This document shows, piece after piece, positions 1 through 12,593 of a DNA stretch of 64,000 nt. The notes under the pieces were generated by a model. It had not been told where the DNA came from, did not search any database, and was given only the letters and a program-made list of their open reading frames with translations. The translations under genes and the position numbers were made by a program. Each line of letters opens with the position of its first letter. Within the stretch, counting starts at the first letter, position 1. The DNA comes from Lineus longissimus. Lineage: Eukaryota; Nemertea; Pilidiophora; Heteronemertea; Lineidae. Location: the NCBI RefSeq assembly GCF_910592395.1, contig NC_088312.1:14076001-14140000 (forward strand), read 5' to 3'.

Positions 1-267
1 AAAAATAAACACCAGTCCATAGTCAAATTTGGTTCCACGGATGAAATGTCAATAAGCTACAAAAATTCAAGAAGATAGTTTCTCTCCATAAAAATCTGCT
101 AGCTTAAATCCTTATCCAGCAGAAAAGCAATACAGAAAGTTCACATTTTCAACTGCCATATTTTATACCCGCATTAGAACAGGTATTGGTACTCTGTCAT
201 CAGCATACTTCTCGCATATGTACATATTACAGCAACTTACGTCTGACTATGTCTCATATTTCATATA

Positions 268-427
268 CAGTAGAACCTCTCTATTAGGGACACCCTCAGG
301 ACTGGCAAGTGCTGTCCTTTATAGAGAGGTGTCCTTTATAGAGAGGTCAAATTGAAAGGAAACTACCAATTTGGGACCAAAACTAGTGTCCTTAATAGAG
401 AGGTGTCCGCTAAGGGAGGTTCCACTG
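268..427. mobile_element. 160-bp pogo/Tigger-like MITE
   Basis: The left end reads CAGTAGAACCTCTCTATT and the right end is its imperfect inverse, ending in CCACTG. Both sides carry a TA target duplication (266-267 and 428-429). There is no coding capacity. It sits about 50 bp beyond the EIF2S3 stop codon, so it is probably transcribed as part of that gene's 3' UTR. The CAGT ends and TA duplication are typical of pogo/Tigger families; the assignment is an inference. Confidence 0.75.
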
Positions 428-474
428 TATTTTGTAGTCCAGTATACAATCCAGCACATGTTTTCGATGGCCAG

Positions 475-3400
475 TTATTCAGATGGTGCACCATCGGGTT
501 TGATTGTCAATCCTCTCCTGATCTCTCCCCAACCAATCAACCTGAAATGCAAACATAACCGACAATTAATCAACAATTAAAGGAGAAAACATACGAAAGC
601 ATTGCCTTGGAATTGGATGTTTTTGTCTCAAACTGTCAGATAATCAATGACATTAAAACAAGTGTCACAACTAAATACAAGACTTTCAGGACGCCATGGA
701 GGAAAACGGTGCGAAAGACGAACAGATTTGTTGCCAGAGAAGCTTTCTAAAACTTCTGACAGAACTGTTTTTTATCTGATAACCTGACTCTTATGCTTAA
801 TCTCATTTAAAATAATTTAAGTAGCACAATATGAATAAAAATGTCTTATTATCATTACTGGAATGGTGGAATTGAGCCCCAATTTATATTCTAGAGGGCA
901 AAATTGAGTAGGAACTTTTTTAAGTCATCCAGTCATTACTAATTACTTTTTGTGAAAATTCAGGACCTCCCTTAATAGTTTAAATTCAATTTGAACAAAT
1001 TATATCACATCCGTGACCAAAGAAAGGTTGATTGAGTGAAAATAAGGGTACAAAGCTGATCTCAGACTACTAGCACACTTGTCATGGTCAGCCACAATCG
1101 CCCATCAAACTTACCTCCAATGTTTTTCCACTCTTCTGCTGAGGGCAATCTTTTCTCCAATTTCTGTACACACTGGATTGGTCAAGCCAATCTTGGCGAG
1201 CTTCAGTTCTGACTTGACAGCGATAACACGACCACCACTAGACAGAGATCCTATGTTTACCATGAGTATCTCCCCTTTAGACAACTTTTGTACCTGTAAT
1301 GAAACATTTCTTTCAAATAATCTGCCTCTTAATTGAGCAATTCATCTCTTGATGAACTGCCTGGTCAGCCACTGGTCCACTGAAAATGTGATACATGGTC
1401 AAATCTTGGAAACATCACCCAGCACTTAACTGACCACAGCTACTGGACTAAAATAACCAAACTGAACAAGGTGCCAACAGCTTATTCTCAAAGAACAGAA
1501 GAAGTTTTCCAATACCTCAACATTTTCTTCTTTCCAACATCACTCAGAACATAGGCAATGTAAAGAGATGTGAGACAAACATTTGGGGGTAATTGCAGTG
1601 ATCTTGCAATATCCATCTTCTTGAAACTTCAGAGATTAGAAATTGTCCAAAACCACATTATTTCTGAATGTTTACGGGGAGTGCTAATTGTCCGTCGTTT
1701 GGTTTGGTTCAGAAATTTCCGATGTTGGCCTAAGTAATTGACCAATGAAAGGGTTTGTTTTCATTTACATCAAGCACTTGGCCTAGAAATCACATGTGTG
1801 GGAATGAAGTTGTAATGGAATTAAGTTTTTTGAAGCGAGAACACGCAGCAAGTTGCCCACCTCACCGACCCCAAAAATCTGTTTTACTTGCCCCTAATGC
1901 AGTTATAAAGAAATACTAGTAATAAATCGGTTATTATAGGACAGTGATTGCACACCCCATCCCCGCCCCCCACCAACCCCCACCAACCCCCAGCATGGGC
2001 ACTTACCAGGCGGGTCAACTTCACTCTCTTATTCATGATCACATCTTGCGCAGCACAAATTATTCCCCCAACAAATTTTAAAGAAATTTCTCACCCAGTA
2101 GCCTGGTTTGTCTCAGCACCGATAGTGGCGCTCCTCGGTTCAGAAGTTGCATTATGATAATGAGCCAAACCGAATGACGGACAATTAGCAGTTCCCAATG
2201 TTTACCTACCCTAGCACCTCTTTTGTCACCCTCAGTTCTCACACCAAGCAATCGTCGTAGTCGGAAGTAGGAGATCTCCAACTCTGTGTAGATTTCAGGT
2301 AGAGCTCCTACCGCCCCCAACACCTGACCAACCATACGATCAGCTCGACACAAGGTGGGGTCAATCTTTGTTCCAACACCTACAAATAAGTAAACAAGTA
2401 GTTGAAATCTTAAATGATACTCATATAGCTCAGTATCCAGAATATTTGCCGCTAAATGCGCTGTACAACAGAAGAACTCAGCCAAAAGCCTCCTGAAAGA
2501 GGTGGATCTTCTGAAGAACCTTGAAAGAGTTCAGCTTGTCACACAATCTCAGTCGCTCAGGTAGAGCATTCTAGAGTCGTGGGGCTGCGAAAGAGAAAGC
2601 GCGGTCACCAGCTTTGGCCTACACACTCGCAGCCTCACACACCCCAGCGATCTCAGGTCAAACGAATGAGACCATGTGACAACGAGCTCGGAAATATAAG
2701 ATGGAACGAGTTCACAGAATGCTTTAAAAGCAAATAATATGAAAACCTTGTACTGAATTCGTTGTGCTACCGGCTACCAGTGCAGTTCATTGTGAACATT
2801 AGAGACCCAGTCTCTCTTTAATACAATTCCAGAAATAGACAATGAAAATTGATTGCCGTGCATTATGCATACCTATTTTTTAACACTGTGAACCATGAAT
2901 GTTTTGCGATTTAACAAGCAGATCTGTGGCAACTTAGAGATTTGCGAACATTTCTCCGTTTACATTAGTTGGACACCGACTGCAATGGTTACAGATTTAG
3001 GCTTCAATTTCCCACGAGTCCACTCGTCCTCAACAACCATAACGCACAAGTTACATGAGTAAAGTAGTTGACCCGTGGACAGGAAGAAATTCTTGAGTTT
3101 TGAGAATAAACCTGTTGCAGGGCAACTGTCTGATTGTAATGGACAACCAGACATTTTTGAGCACTTGCCCCTTCTATCGTCTGTGTAGAAAAGCTCAAAA
3201 TCAACGAATGCAATGCAATCACTGGTTTATACTCCAGCCGAGCCCAGTTCACATTGAAGGGGCCAAATAATTTGCGAGTTTATTGAGTGCTGGCTCGCTA
3301 CAACAAGGTTGAGACATCTTTAGGACTAACCATACAGTATTTGACAAAACGTTCATCAATGATATCTTACCAATTAGCCCTCCAGGTACGGCATACTGAA

Positions 3401-6400
3401 GATCATTCTGTTCGGCGTAGAGTGAAACTATACGAGAGAAGATGGGTTTACAGGAGAGTTTGCCCTCGTCATCTTTGGAGACAATACCGGGTCGCACCTC
3501 AATTTCTTGTCCAACCTTCAGCACGCCCCTCAATATACTACCACCAGCAACACCACCTCTCAAATCTTCAACTTCAAAACCTGGCTTGTTGACATCAAAC
3601 GACCTTATAACTGAAAAAACACAATCAGACTATTCATTACTAAGGGCTCGACTCTACAAGTAATGTTTTCTTCTACTTCAGAAGACCATGCTGCTGTCGA
3701 GACGTCAACTCAAGAAATATCCAAGCTTGACATCCCCTCGACTATATATTATAAGCGGTCCAAGTCAGTCGCCCCATTCGTGTATTAGCCAATACAATAT
3801 AAGGCTTTCCAGACTACCTATTTAAACAATTGTCAGAGGACACAGTGAATTCTACAATAACCCTATGCATGGGCCCTGTGATGGCCAGGATGCATAGATT
3901 TACAGATACTTTTAAAGAAAGCCCTAACAAACGAAAAATATCAGCAGATATTTTCTACTAAAAATATTGTGGGTTTTTTGGGCAATGTCTAAATTGAACA
4001 ATCGGAGGCCACGCCTGAGTAGATTACCTAACAAATACTTTACCCATGTATAACTGAAAATGAGAGTAAAACATTACCCTCTCCTCCGTCAAACTTACCA
4101 ATAAGCCTTGGTAATGAGGTGAAGTCTCGCACAGGCACTGGAATCTTATTCGTTATATACTCGCACACAACATCGATATTGTATTTGAGCTGAGCCGAGA
4201 TGGGAATTACTGGTGCCCCTTCTGCTATTGTCCCTGAAATAGGAAGAAGTAAATCAGTCCACACAGAAACCTAAGGACACATTAGTTTATTAGTGATGTC
4301 AATATTAATCCTGTCTGTGCAAGAAGTTGAGGTTCACAGCTGGTACATGTACTCTCAACTTGTACAAAACTGCAGTGTGCTTCTTGGTTGAGAGGACTTT
4401 CAGGTGTTGAACCTACCCACTGTATCCAAAGTCATTGAACACCCAGCCAATGGGAGAAAGTCTCTTTCCATCCAGACCTTTACACTATTACAGACACAGC
4501 AAATGAGTTAGCACACAAATTTCACCCACTGATTTTTTGTCCAAACAAATACACTTGGAGGGGAGGTGTAGTAGAACAGGTAAACTGTTAACACTGTCGG
4601 TCACTGAACTGAAATGAGCGGTTTTAACTGTTCAATATTTCAATATTGTTTATAAATTTTTGCAGAGTACTGTTAGAACAGAAACATTTTGGTGCAGATT
4701 ATTAATTCCGAATTTTGCGAGTAGGTCATGTTCGTGAAAACATTCTTGAGTTTACCATAGCCACACTACAACGCCTATACACTCAGTGCAGTATTTGAAA
4801 ACAGAACATTCAAATTTTGTTGAGAAAATATTGTCTCGATTGGCAAAAATATTTTGCCGTGGCCCGTGTAAATGTCCATCGTTCGCCCTTCGCGAAATGT
4901 TTATGTTCTAGTACAGTAATCTGAAAAATGCCATTGTTTACAGTCTATAGACTCTTACCCTCAACAAACTTGAGAATCTGTTCATACTGTTCTTTAGCCT
5001 GCGTATCTTTCACTAAATCAATCTTATTTTGTAAAATGAGGATGTGCTTCAATTTCATGATTTCTATGGCTGCCAAATGTTCTGACGTCTGCGGCTGAGG
5101 ACAGGACTCATTCCCGGCTGAAAGAAAAGCAACAAACAAATGAGACGCTTCAGAGAAAATAATTATTTAATTTAAATACCTGATGTATTCAGGTCTAACG
5201 ATAGACGATTCAGAGACTCACCTACATCGTGCGTTACCAATATAGTTATTTTTTTAATCCTTGAACCACCCCGCTATTACAACGCAACGTCATTTCCATT
5301 GTGGTGGCAGTAGCCAAGTGATCTAGCACCAACATGATGACGTCTTCATGTTGGTCCCCAGCTCCTTGGAGCACATTCCTCTGCACAAATATCTTCCTGG
5401 CACAGAGACCTCACTCTGATCCAGAGCGTCAGAGACTTTGAAGTTCTCCATTTTAGGCAGGAGTTGTGACTGGGCAACTGAAACCTTGGTAATAATGTCC
5501 TTAATAATGCCATTGGTCCTTTAACTGATGGATACTTGAATATTAAAACGGCATTTGCGGGCATAGACACAACTGTCAAGCCTGCCAAAATAAAATGGAA
5601 AGATTTAAAGGCTTACACATAAATCAGTAACCTGAGGGCTTACATATTTAGTCACACAGCGAGTTAACTCACCAATTAATAACAATGCAGCATCCATAAC
5701 TGCGGCTCCGTTTAACATGGTTGCCATAAGAATGTCATGGCCAGGGCAGTCTACAAAGGACACGTGGCGAAGCAACCTGAATCTCCCTGAGCATCCTGGT
5801 CTGTCACAGGGGAAGTGATCCTCCTTGGAACTTCCACATGATCGGTAGCATCCAGGTCGTGGACAAGACGAGTTATCACACTTGTAAACCTGTGGACATA
5901 GCAGAATCAAGAATAGAGGTTTTAGGCACTAAGACACTTTCTGTTTTCTTTGAATGCTGTGGAGCAACTCCGATACTGAGATGGAGTCCAAATCATGTTG
6001 ATGTACAGTCCACCCACTGTCCAATGGCAATGATGTATCACGTAGAAATCATGTTAAAAAAAATTATTACCAGATGTTTTTCGTATTTACAGTATGTACA
6101 GCAAGAGAAGTATGTTGTTGTCCGCGTACCTGGTAAACCGCTTGACTTGTGCACATAACACTAAAAGCTAAATCATGCCATCTATTTGGTGACCTTGAAA
6201 CCTGGCTGGCATAAGAAACTAGCACAGTTACTATCTGAAGGTGCTAAAATAAGCACAATTGAAATGGCATTTGGAGTTTTTTTATTGTTGATTGTAAGAT
6301 AGTTTGCCTATGTTTGATAATTTGGAGCCTGATCAATCCAAGAGGACATGAATCTTACCTTTGCATTAGCATAGCCTAATTTGATTGTTATATTTCTAAC

Positions 6401-9400
6401 CAACTCATTCTTGAACCGGACAGTCTGAAAAAGTTTGCATTATAGAAACAATACATGGGTGTATTAACATTCCAAACAATAAACTGTTAACAATAGACGG
6501 GGGATGAGATCAGGAAATTGTTTGTCAAAGGCCCTAAAAACGAATATATTGCGGAATCACTACACTTGACAGTCAAGTTGATTGTAGGGGGCGCTCTTGA
6601 ACATTTAGAAACAAAGTGGAAACAGCGCCTTGCCCTTACACAAATCTAATTTTACTTACTTACTTTTAGCATTTTTGATTTTTTTAATCAGTTTGAATGC
6701 CATTTAATGCCATTTAGTTACAGACTTTAAAAATTCAATTTTCCTACCAATCATCAAGCCTAGCTCATTATGGTGGATTAACTGGATCTCCCATGAGTTT
6801 CATACCAATACCATGTAGTTTTCCCAAGTCTTTTCTTGGTTAAATTATGCTGTAATAACATGCAAACTGGCTTGGCAGCCAAAGAAGTGTCGATATTCCC
6901 ATAAAACAATAAGTATCTACTCCATCATTTTAGAAATTAGAAATTCAAGAGAGCAACATGGCAAAAGAGAACTCACCTGCACACCAGATATAGCTTTTAC
7001 AACTGTTGACTTTCCATGAGCTACATGGCCAATTGTTCCTGAAATTTAAAATGAATAATATTGATTTAATCAAGTCAGATTTGAGAACATTATTCTAATC
7101 CGTGTCATTGAGGTTCACTTTGAATTTTGAAATTACATGTACATTCTTTTAACAGGATCAATATAACCAACATAAAAACCGACTTTCAGCGGAGAAATGG
7201 CAGAGGAATGGGACACATGAATAGAACCAAGAGATATGCGGTATCAAATAAAGAATTATGAAATTACTGATGTTAGACGAAGTATTCTATTCAAACATCA
7301 AGGACCAATGACTGCCACCATGTATAGAAGTAGAACCAAGAGATACATAGGCAATATTAAATTAAGACTAATGAAATAACTGATGTTACACAAAGTATTC
7401 TGTTTAAACATCAAGGATCAATGACTGCCACCAAGACGGATCATGGAAGTAACTTACCAATATTGATAGTAGCCTGACGACTAATCACCTCTGGTGTCAA
7501 AGGATTAAGTTGATTTATATCCTACAAGAAAAATGGAAGAGAATATGTCGATGAAACAAAGTTCCAACCTGGCCTTTGGCCAGGTAGGCGGTGCCACAGC
7601 CTGCCGATAGAGCGCCAAAGGCGCTCCCAGAACAGGGGGGTCTACGGGACCTACCCCAGGAAAATTTTGAAATCTAGATGCCCGGAGATGCGATTTCAGC
7701 CTTATTCTAAAGCTGGGAAAAGCATAAATACGACTCAAATCCTTTGGTTTCAAACTTGGAGTGAACGCTATCAGTATCACAAGCACTAACTCTAGCGTGT
7801 CTAGTGAACCACGAGATTTGATCTCTTGACAAAGTGTGGAGCCGAGTTACATCTAACTAAGGTTAATCCAAAGTTAACACTTTTGGGGTCTGGAGATGCA
7901 ATGTAGTGTTAACTCGGAGTTTACACAGAGTGAAACTCAAAACATTGTCCTCATTTCCGGGACCAAAGAGTCGAAGAGAGGTATTGAAATCACTTTTCCT
8001 CGTTTCGAATTGCTGAATGATACGACGGAGAGGTTCTACAACTAGGAAATTTATCCCCGGGACTATTATTGGAAAAATATGCTTTGAATGCTTGTTTGAA
8101 TGATTGGGCTCCAATGATTGTTTAAGGTAAGAATCTGAACCTAGTCTTAAAACTTAAGACGATAAAAGAAAAAAATACTTCAAAGAAGCTTTCTTTTACC
8201 GTCTTAACTCTCTCATCAGCGGCCATTACTCAGAAAAGACGTTTTCGTAACGAGTACGTAATAAACACACTGCATGCGCTTAAACCATAACATGAATTAC
8301 TTTTAAAACACTACCATGTTGACAAGTACCCTTACTATTAGCGGTTGATGAAAAACATATTTTAAAGCCAAATCAATAGACGGAAATCAGTTAAAATCTC
8401 AAGTGAATTTGGAGGCCGTTTCGAAACCAACTAGATTTCGAAGACGGCTCGTTTCAGACAGTCTAAAAATAGGTTTAGAGATTACATCTCCTCGCGAAAA
8501 CATGTCATTGCATGTTACATGTGTAAACCGCTGACAACAACGGCGCCATTTTGTGGCGCACTTTTTAACTTCGTCAAAATTACCGTGACGAAAAAAGAGC
8601 ATCAAGATTTATTTTCTTATCTTTCTGAAATTACAAAAGGATATTATCAATCACCAATGGAATGACCCTATTGAGAAATTTGATGTCATTTTTGTTTTTA
8701 TTTAATCGTAATCGGTCACCTCCTCACAAATTGCTGCCAGGGGTGAAAGGCTTGGGTAAAGAACGACTCTCTGGTGAGGAGATTGATAACTGCACGTGAC
8801 AATAATATTGACGGTGGAATATGCCGGCTTTGCGATTTTCTCGTCAATAATGTCCAAATATGACTTTATTTCTTAGTTGATTTCGAATTTGGTGCTTATA
8901 AACACTGTACAGCTACATAAAGACTACATTAATTTGGTAAATTATGTGGAACGAATTTAGAATCCCCGATCACACCCCAAAAAAAGGTCATCGGTTGACT
9001 GACCAAGCACCACTGTTCAATGGATTATAGTTGAATGCGATCAAACTACGTCATTTCCGATCGGGGATTCTAAAGTTTAGCCAATTATGTCGATACATGT
9101 TCACTTTTTATAAAATTTGCACATAGTTTTTCCAGGTTATTTCAATCTTTGATATGCAAATGTACATTTCAACGTGCTTTCATCTACGCCACATTTCTGA
9201 TATCCTTGCATCGACTTATATATGGCGTAAATCCGATTGTCTCAGCCAATATACGTCGATGGTTCATTCGACTAATCTGAACCATGATTTACAGTACACC
9301 AACTTTGCCAATGTAAAGGGCGAATTTGGAACTTGGTCCCACTACTGCACTATAGATCCATTCACTTGATTGGGAGGAACGTTTACGAAGACGTCGTGTC

Positions 9401-9895
9401 ACGTCACGTCACAGTAATGTAAAACCGGGCAAAAAGGGTCAGGCCTAATTGTCTTTGTCGAACGGAAAAGGACAAGGCCTATAATAATAGTCAAGACCGC
9501 CCCTGGAATCTCTGGCATTTCTATTTAGGTTGCAAGTTCCTGTGGCGGGGTGATGTACTGCTGCCAAACATCATGATGATCATTCAATGCTAACGCATTA
9601 CATCAATACATGCATTACTATACGGTGATTACCCGAGATGTGTTGCCTGCATACAATGCATAGCATGCGTAATCAGAAATGATCAGGCATACTGCATGCG
9701 ATCGAGAAGTCAAACATACAGTATCAAAATAACCACCAAAACCACAATCCTAATAAAAGTGAGTAAGTTAATGTAATAGATCAATATTAAAACATTCAAG
9801 AAATCAAAATCCTACATAAAACTGATATGTATTTTTACCAAATTGCTTAGATCTTGTTTGGAGAGATGGGGCTGAGTAACTGCAGAGGCCGACAT
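475..9895 (-). CDS. EIF2S3: Eukaryotic translation initiation factor 2 subunit gamma (eIF2-gamma), 11 exons
   Basis: GTPase subunit of the eIF2 heterotrimer, which carries initiator Met-tRNA to the 40S ribosome. Coding exons in transcript order: 9839-9895, 7458-7521, 6977-7038, 6359-6424, 5673-5889, 4959-5117, 4099-4233, 3371-3610, 2210-2379, 1115-1293 and 475-541. All introns are GT-AG and all phases agree, giving 471 residues; vertebrate eIF2-gamma is about 472. Visible motifs: G1 AHGKST near residue 47, a Zn-binding cysteine cluster ([11 protein letters not shown]), G3 DCPGH, G4 NKID, and the C-terminal beta-barrel domains ending at a TAA at 475-477. I chose the first exon at 9839-9895 because its protein matches the family N-terminus (QPHLSKQDL). 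The introns hold MITEs, a LINE scrap and local duplications, but the coding frame is undisturbed. Confidence 0.97.
1676..2197. mobile_element. 522-bp non-autonomous hAT-like MITE in an EIF2S3 intron
   Basis: Inverted ends share the core TGCTAATTGTCCGTC, about 30 bp in all with a few mismatches. They are flanked by an exact 8-bp direct repeat, ATGTTTAC, at 1668-1675 and 2198-2205. Eight-base target duplications are a hAT hallmark. No transposase is present. The element lies in the intron between the ninth and tenth coding exons, immediately beside the ninth exon's splice donor. Confidence 0.8.
2485..2800 (-). pseudogene. CR1/L2-like LINE ORF2 C-terminal fragment
   Basis: The minus strand reads the hallmark C-terminal blocks of CR1/L2-type ORF2: a leucine/histidine block, then RIQYKV, then SYISELV, then SFAAPRL, then [13 protein letters not shown]. 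Several in-frame stops interrupt it. The same blocks occur in the better preserved LINE at 62310-64000. The fragment is 5' truncated and lies in the intron between the eighth and ninth EIF2S3 coding exons. Confidence 0.7.
7222..7434. repeat. Tandem duplication of about 105 bp in an EIF2S3 intron
   Basis: Two adjacent copies begin with agaaccaagagata and run through the shared block aacatcaaggaccaatgact (second copy: one substitution), ending in gccacca. They differ at a handful of positions. No coding or structural signal is seen. Confidence 0.6.
8957..9075. repeat. Small palindromic MITE-like repeat in EIF2S3 intron 1
   Basis: The left end TTTAGAATCCCCGATC and right end GATCGGGGATTCTAAA are inverse copies about 90 bp apart. 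It is non-coding and too short for further classification. Confidence 0.6.
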
Positions 9896-10084
9896 GCTGA
9901 TGCAAGTTGCCGGTGGTGACGTCATTTCTAAATAATACGGTGTGCGAAAAGTGATAGTTCGAATTATTGCACGACACCGGCGTCGGCAAGAACGACCATA
10001 TGCTTACGAAAAATATTCAGTGTTTCGAATGTACCCTTTTCACGGGTTCAGAATAAAATTAAGTGATTGTAACTTAAGTAACAT
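9896..10084 (-). promoter_or_regulatory. EIF2S3 5' flank, probable core promoter region
   Basis: This stretch lies directly upstream of the EIF2S3 start codon on the minus strand and separates the gene from the repeat-rich block that begins at 10085. It is placed by position only. I see no clear TATA box or named transcription factor site. Confidence 0.3.
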
Positions 10085-10190
10085 CTATGGGCGGTTATAT
10101 CCGCAATAAATGGAGGTTGCAATTTTTATATAGACGTTACCAATTTTATAAGGAGGTTGCAAATTTGGGTGGTTTAAATTAAAGACGTTA
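10085..10190. repeat. Dispersed repeat unit, inverted copy at 43257-43363
   Basis: About 105 bp that recurs as a near-perfect reverse complement at 43257-43363. It contains spaced GACGTTA and GGAGGTTG blocks like those upstream of the duplicated host exon at 15960-16080 and 37080-37203. No coding function is apparent. It probably marks the edge of a larger duplicated unit. Confidence 0.7.
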
Positions 10191-10202
10191 GAATTTAGGA
10201 AG

Positions 10203-10265
10203 AAGTGACTATTTGGCAAGCCCGGCTTACCAAACAGCGACTTTTGTCCTGGATGGAGAGCCGAA
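10203..10265. repeat. Repeat arm, inverted copy near 14000-14064
   Basis: It reads CTATTTGGCAAGCCCGGCT and continues to GGAGAGCCG. The reverse complement with a few changes is found around 14000-14064. Part of the nested inverted-repeat mosaic between EIF2S3 and the Polinton. Confidence 0.55.
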
Positions 10266-10375
10266 CTCATATTTATAATCTCTTTCAGACACTTTGCCTT
10301 GCTGTGCTGATTGACGGAAAGATGCCTTTTGAAGATGAAGCCCACTTTCAAGTCCAGTGTCAATGAATGTGTTCC

Positions 10376-10480
10376 GCGCTAATTACCGATTAGCGCCATC
10401 TTAAGATTGCGCTGCGCATTCTTAGGATCGTTTAATTGCGCGGCAATCTCGAGATCGTGCGCTTTTTGCCGATTGCGCAT
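10376..10480. repeat. Left arm of an inverted repeat (right arm 13300-13395)
   Basis: Shared blocks include CTTAAGATTGCGCTGCGCAT and GCGCGGCAATCTCGAGATCG, inverted at 13300-13395. The arms are about 2.8 kb apart with no transposase between them. This could be a decayed fold-back element or two opposed copies of one repeat. Confidence 0.65.
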
Positions 10481-10629
10481 TTTAGAGATGATGATACTTT
10501 TACATGTTCAGCTTTGCATTGCCATTGGTAGCTTTATTTTTCACCTAATTTTTTGCTACGCCATGCTGAAAGTAAATTAATTTAATACCGGCCAAAGTTG
10601 ACTGTCTAGTGGTTGATTTGTATTTTGTA

Positions 10630-11795
10630 CCTCAGGCCATGCCTCAGGCCATGGAGGTATTATTAAGATAACTGCAGGCCATGGAGGTAATATGTAAAGT
10701 CAAGGACTTAGTGAGCCCCCCTTTAGGTCGGGGGAGCTCCCCCGAACCCCCCTACGAGCATATGTTAAGTGCAAGCTCTAACAACTACAGCTGTTACAAT
10801 GGGGGGACACCCCCCAAACCCCCCTCCGTCGACATAGGTTTTTACCAGTGCGTTGGGGGGAAGCTCCCCCCAACCCCCCCCCCCCCCCCGGTGGACAGTC
10901 AACTAGCCCTTCTGTGTCATACTGCTGGAGGGGGGGGGGGGGTGCGATGGGACCATCCATATAGTTCCTTCCGACACATTTTTGTTTTGGTAATGTAATA
11001 CATTGTGATTGTCCTTATTCACGGGAATCGGGCGTTTCCAGTGATATACGACACTTAAATGGATTGTCCTCATGCATTCACTTTGGAAACGCATTTTAAA
11101 ATAGATGTCACGTCCTGTTAATGGGGCACGTCATCATCGCGTACATTTGGGAAAAACTCCCTAACGAGACCGGAGCAGACGGCTGAAAGTAGTTTAATTA
11201 TTGGCCGCTAGGGTTCAGAATGTCGCTCACCCGAATTTTTCACGCAACTTTTGCTAAATAGAGCTAGTTCTAGTTTGTAATTCATTTTGATACTTCAGAT
11301 TTGGGTAGTAGACTAAAATAACTTAGTCGTCAGTGTGGTTTTAAGCAGGAAAAACGTATTTGTTTTTCTTAAAGTGCCTTTTTTGGACGGGTGTGTGCGA
11401 TTGTTTTGTTTTTATGTCACGTGACCTCGACCATGTCGACACAAAATTGAAATAAACCACCCTTTTCTGTCATTATTTAGGACGGATATTTCTCTAATAA
11501 AAATATTAATATAATTGGCCAATTTCTTAGGCATATGATGTAGCGAATTCCCATGAAGATTTAAATTAATTTCAACCAATGGGATAGCAACCACCACCGG
11601 AAGATCGCGGAGAAATCGGTAAACTCAACGGAGTTAATTCAGAAAAATACCAAAAAAAATTGTTTGTAGGATATACAATATTTACTCTCTTTATTTCTCA
11701 TCAAATCAGTATATACTCCCACACACACGTGTATCTTAAGAGCCCCTCCTAAAGGGGGGCTTATTATTAAGATACCTCCATGCTCAGGCATTCGT
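10630..11795. repeat. Non-coding element with three GC-rich hairpins and inverted ends
   Basis: The ends at about 10630-10690 and 11750-11795 share, in inverted orientation, the blocks CATGGAGGTA and TTATTAAGATA. Inside are three similar modules (10725-10760, 10800-10830, 10853-10885), each a run of G, a short loop, the matching run of C, then a C-rich tail. A later G-run lies at 10928-10941. Short open frames here are low-complexity shadows. The inverted copy of 11015-11175 lies within it. Confidence 0.45.
11015..11175. repeat. 160-bp repeat, inverted copy at 14703-14862
   Basis: It contains GGGCGTTTCCAGTGATATAC near one end and AAAAACTCCCTAACGAGACC at the other. The reverse complement is at 14703-14862 with about 90 percent identity by eye. 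A third, shorter match to the second end lies near 15398-15420. Probably the terminus of a dispersed transposon family. Confidence 0.6.
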
Positions 11796-12297
11796 TTGAG
11801 AAGGGAGACACTTAGGCCTACATGTAAGGTTTTATGTTATCTTCTCATTATAAATACTGTTTTATATTTCAGGTTATCCCCTAACACAGCTTGCTGATGG
11901 ACATCCAACCTGAGAGCAATGCTTTTGAAAATTAATGATTGATCAAGTACATTTGGTTGTAATCTTGCATCCGGATTTACTTAATGAATAAAGAGATACA
12001 TCCAATAACTAAGATTTTATTATACGTTTATAATTATTTTATTTATAATAACATCCCAATAGTATTTACATTTCCTTGATATATATGATTACACAATACA
12101 ATGTTTATGATATTTACACTTACAGTCGCACAATATTGTCATGGAACTTCACCAATTAATGATAATTGATAATTGGTAATTGGTAATTATATGTAAATTA
12201 GCGTTCTGTCATAGTGATCATTTCACCAAAAATTATCAATGAATATTAATCATGATAATTAGTAAGTGCTAAAATTGGCTTGTGTCAAGTCAAATAT
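11796..12297. other. AT-rich gene-free stretch
   Basis: No open frame, RNA gene or strong repeat is seen. It is AT-rich with short runs such as ATTGATAATTGGTAATTGG at 12166-12190. Confidence 0.4.
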
Positions 12298-12593
12298 GAA
12301 CATATCATCATCTCAGAAGCCTAATTAGCAGTGGTAGGTAATTAATGCAGCCATGCCTTTGATAATGTGAACAGATCTCACTATGACACTTTGACCAATA
12401 TTTTATACTGACCATCATCTCAGAAGCCGCTAAGGCGGCCATGCTTTTAATAATGTGAACAGATCTCACTATGACACTTTGACCAATATTTACTGACCAT
12501 CATCTCAGAAGCCTAATTAGCAGTGGTAATTAATGCGGCCATGCCTTTGATAATGTGAACAGATCTCACTATGACACTTTTTGACCAATATGA
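12298..12593. repeat. Minisatellite, three units of 90-111 bp
   Basis: Three tandem units each contain ATCATCTCAGAAGC, then GGCCATGC (GCAGCCATGC in the first), then GAACAGATCTCACTATGACA. The units differ by short indels and substitutions. Confidence 0.8.

Noticed and set aside
3004-3252. Open frames in EIF2S3 introns (also 2960-3154, 7505-7786, 7863-8114)
   Set aside because: They lie in introns bounded by verified exon junctions and have no homology signal.
8200-8226. Short minus-strand start (MAADERVKT) followed by a GT donor, compatible in phase with EIF2S3 exon 2
   Set aside because: It would make a plausible alternative first exon, but the exon at 9839-9895 matches the family N-terminus and gives the expected 471-residue length, so this is not called without transcript data.
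10681-10998. Proline-rich open frame at the GC hairpins, and overlapping minus-strand frames
   Set aside because: They result from homopolymer G/C runs rather than coding sequence.
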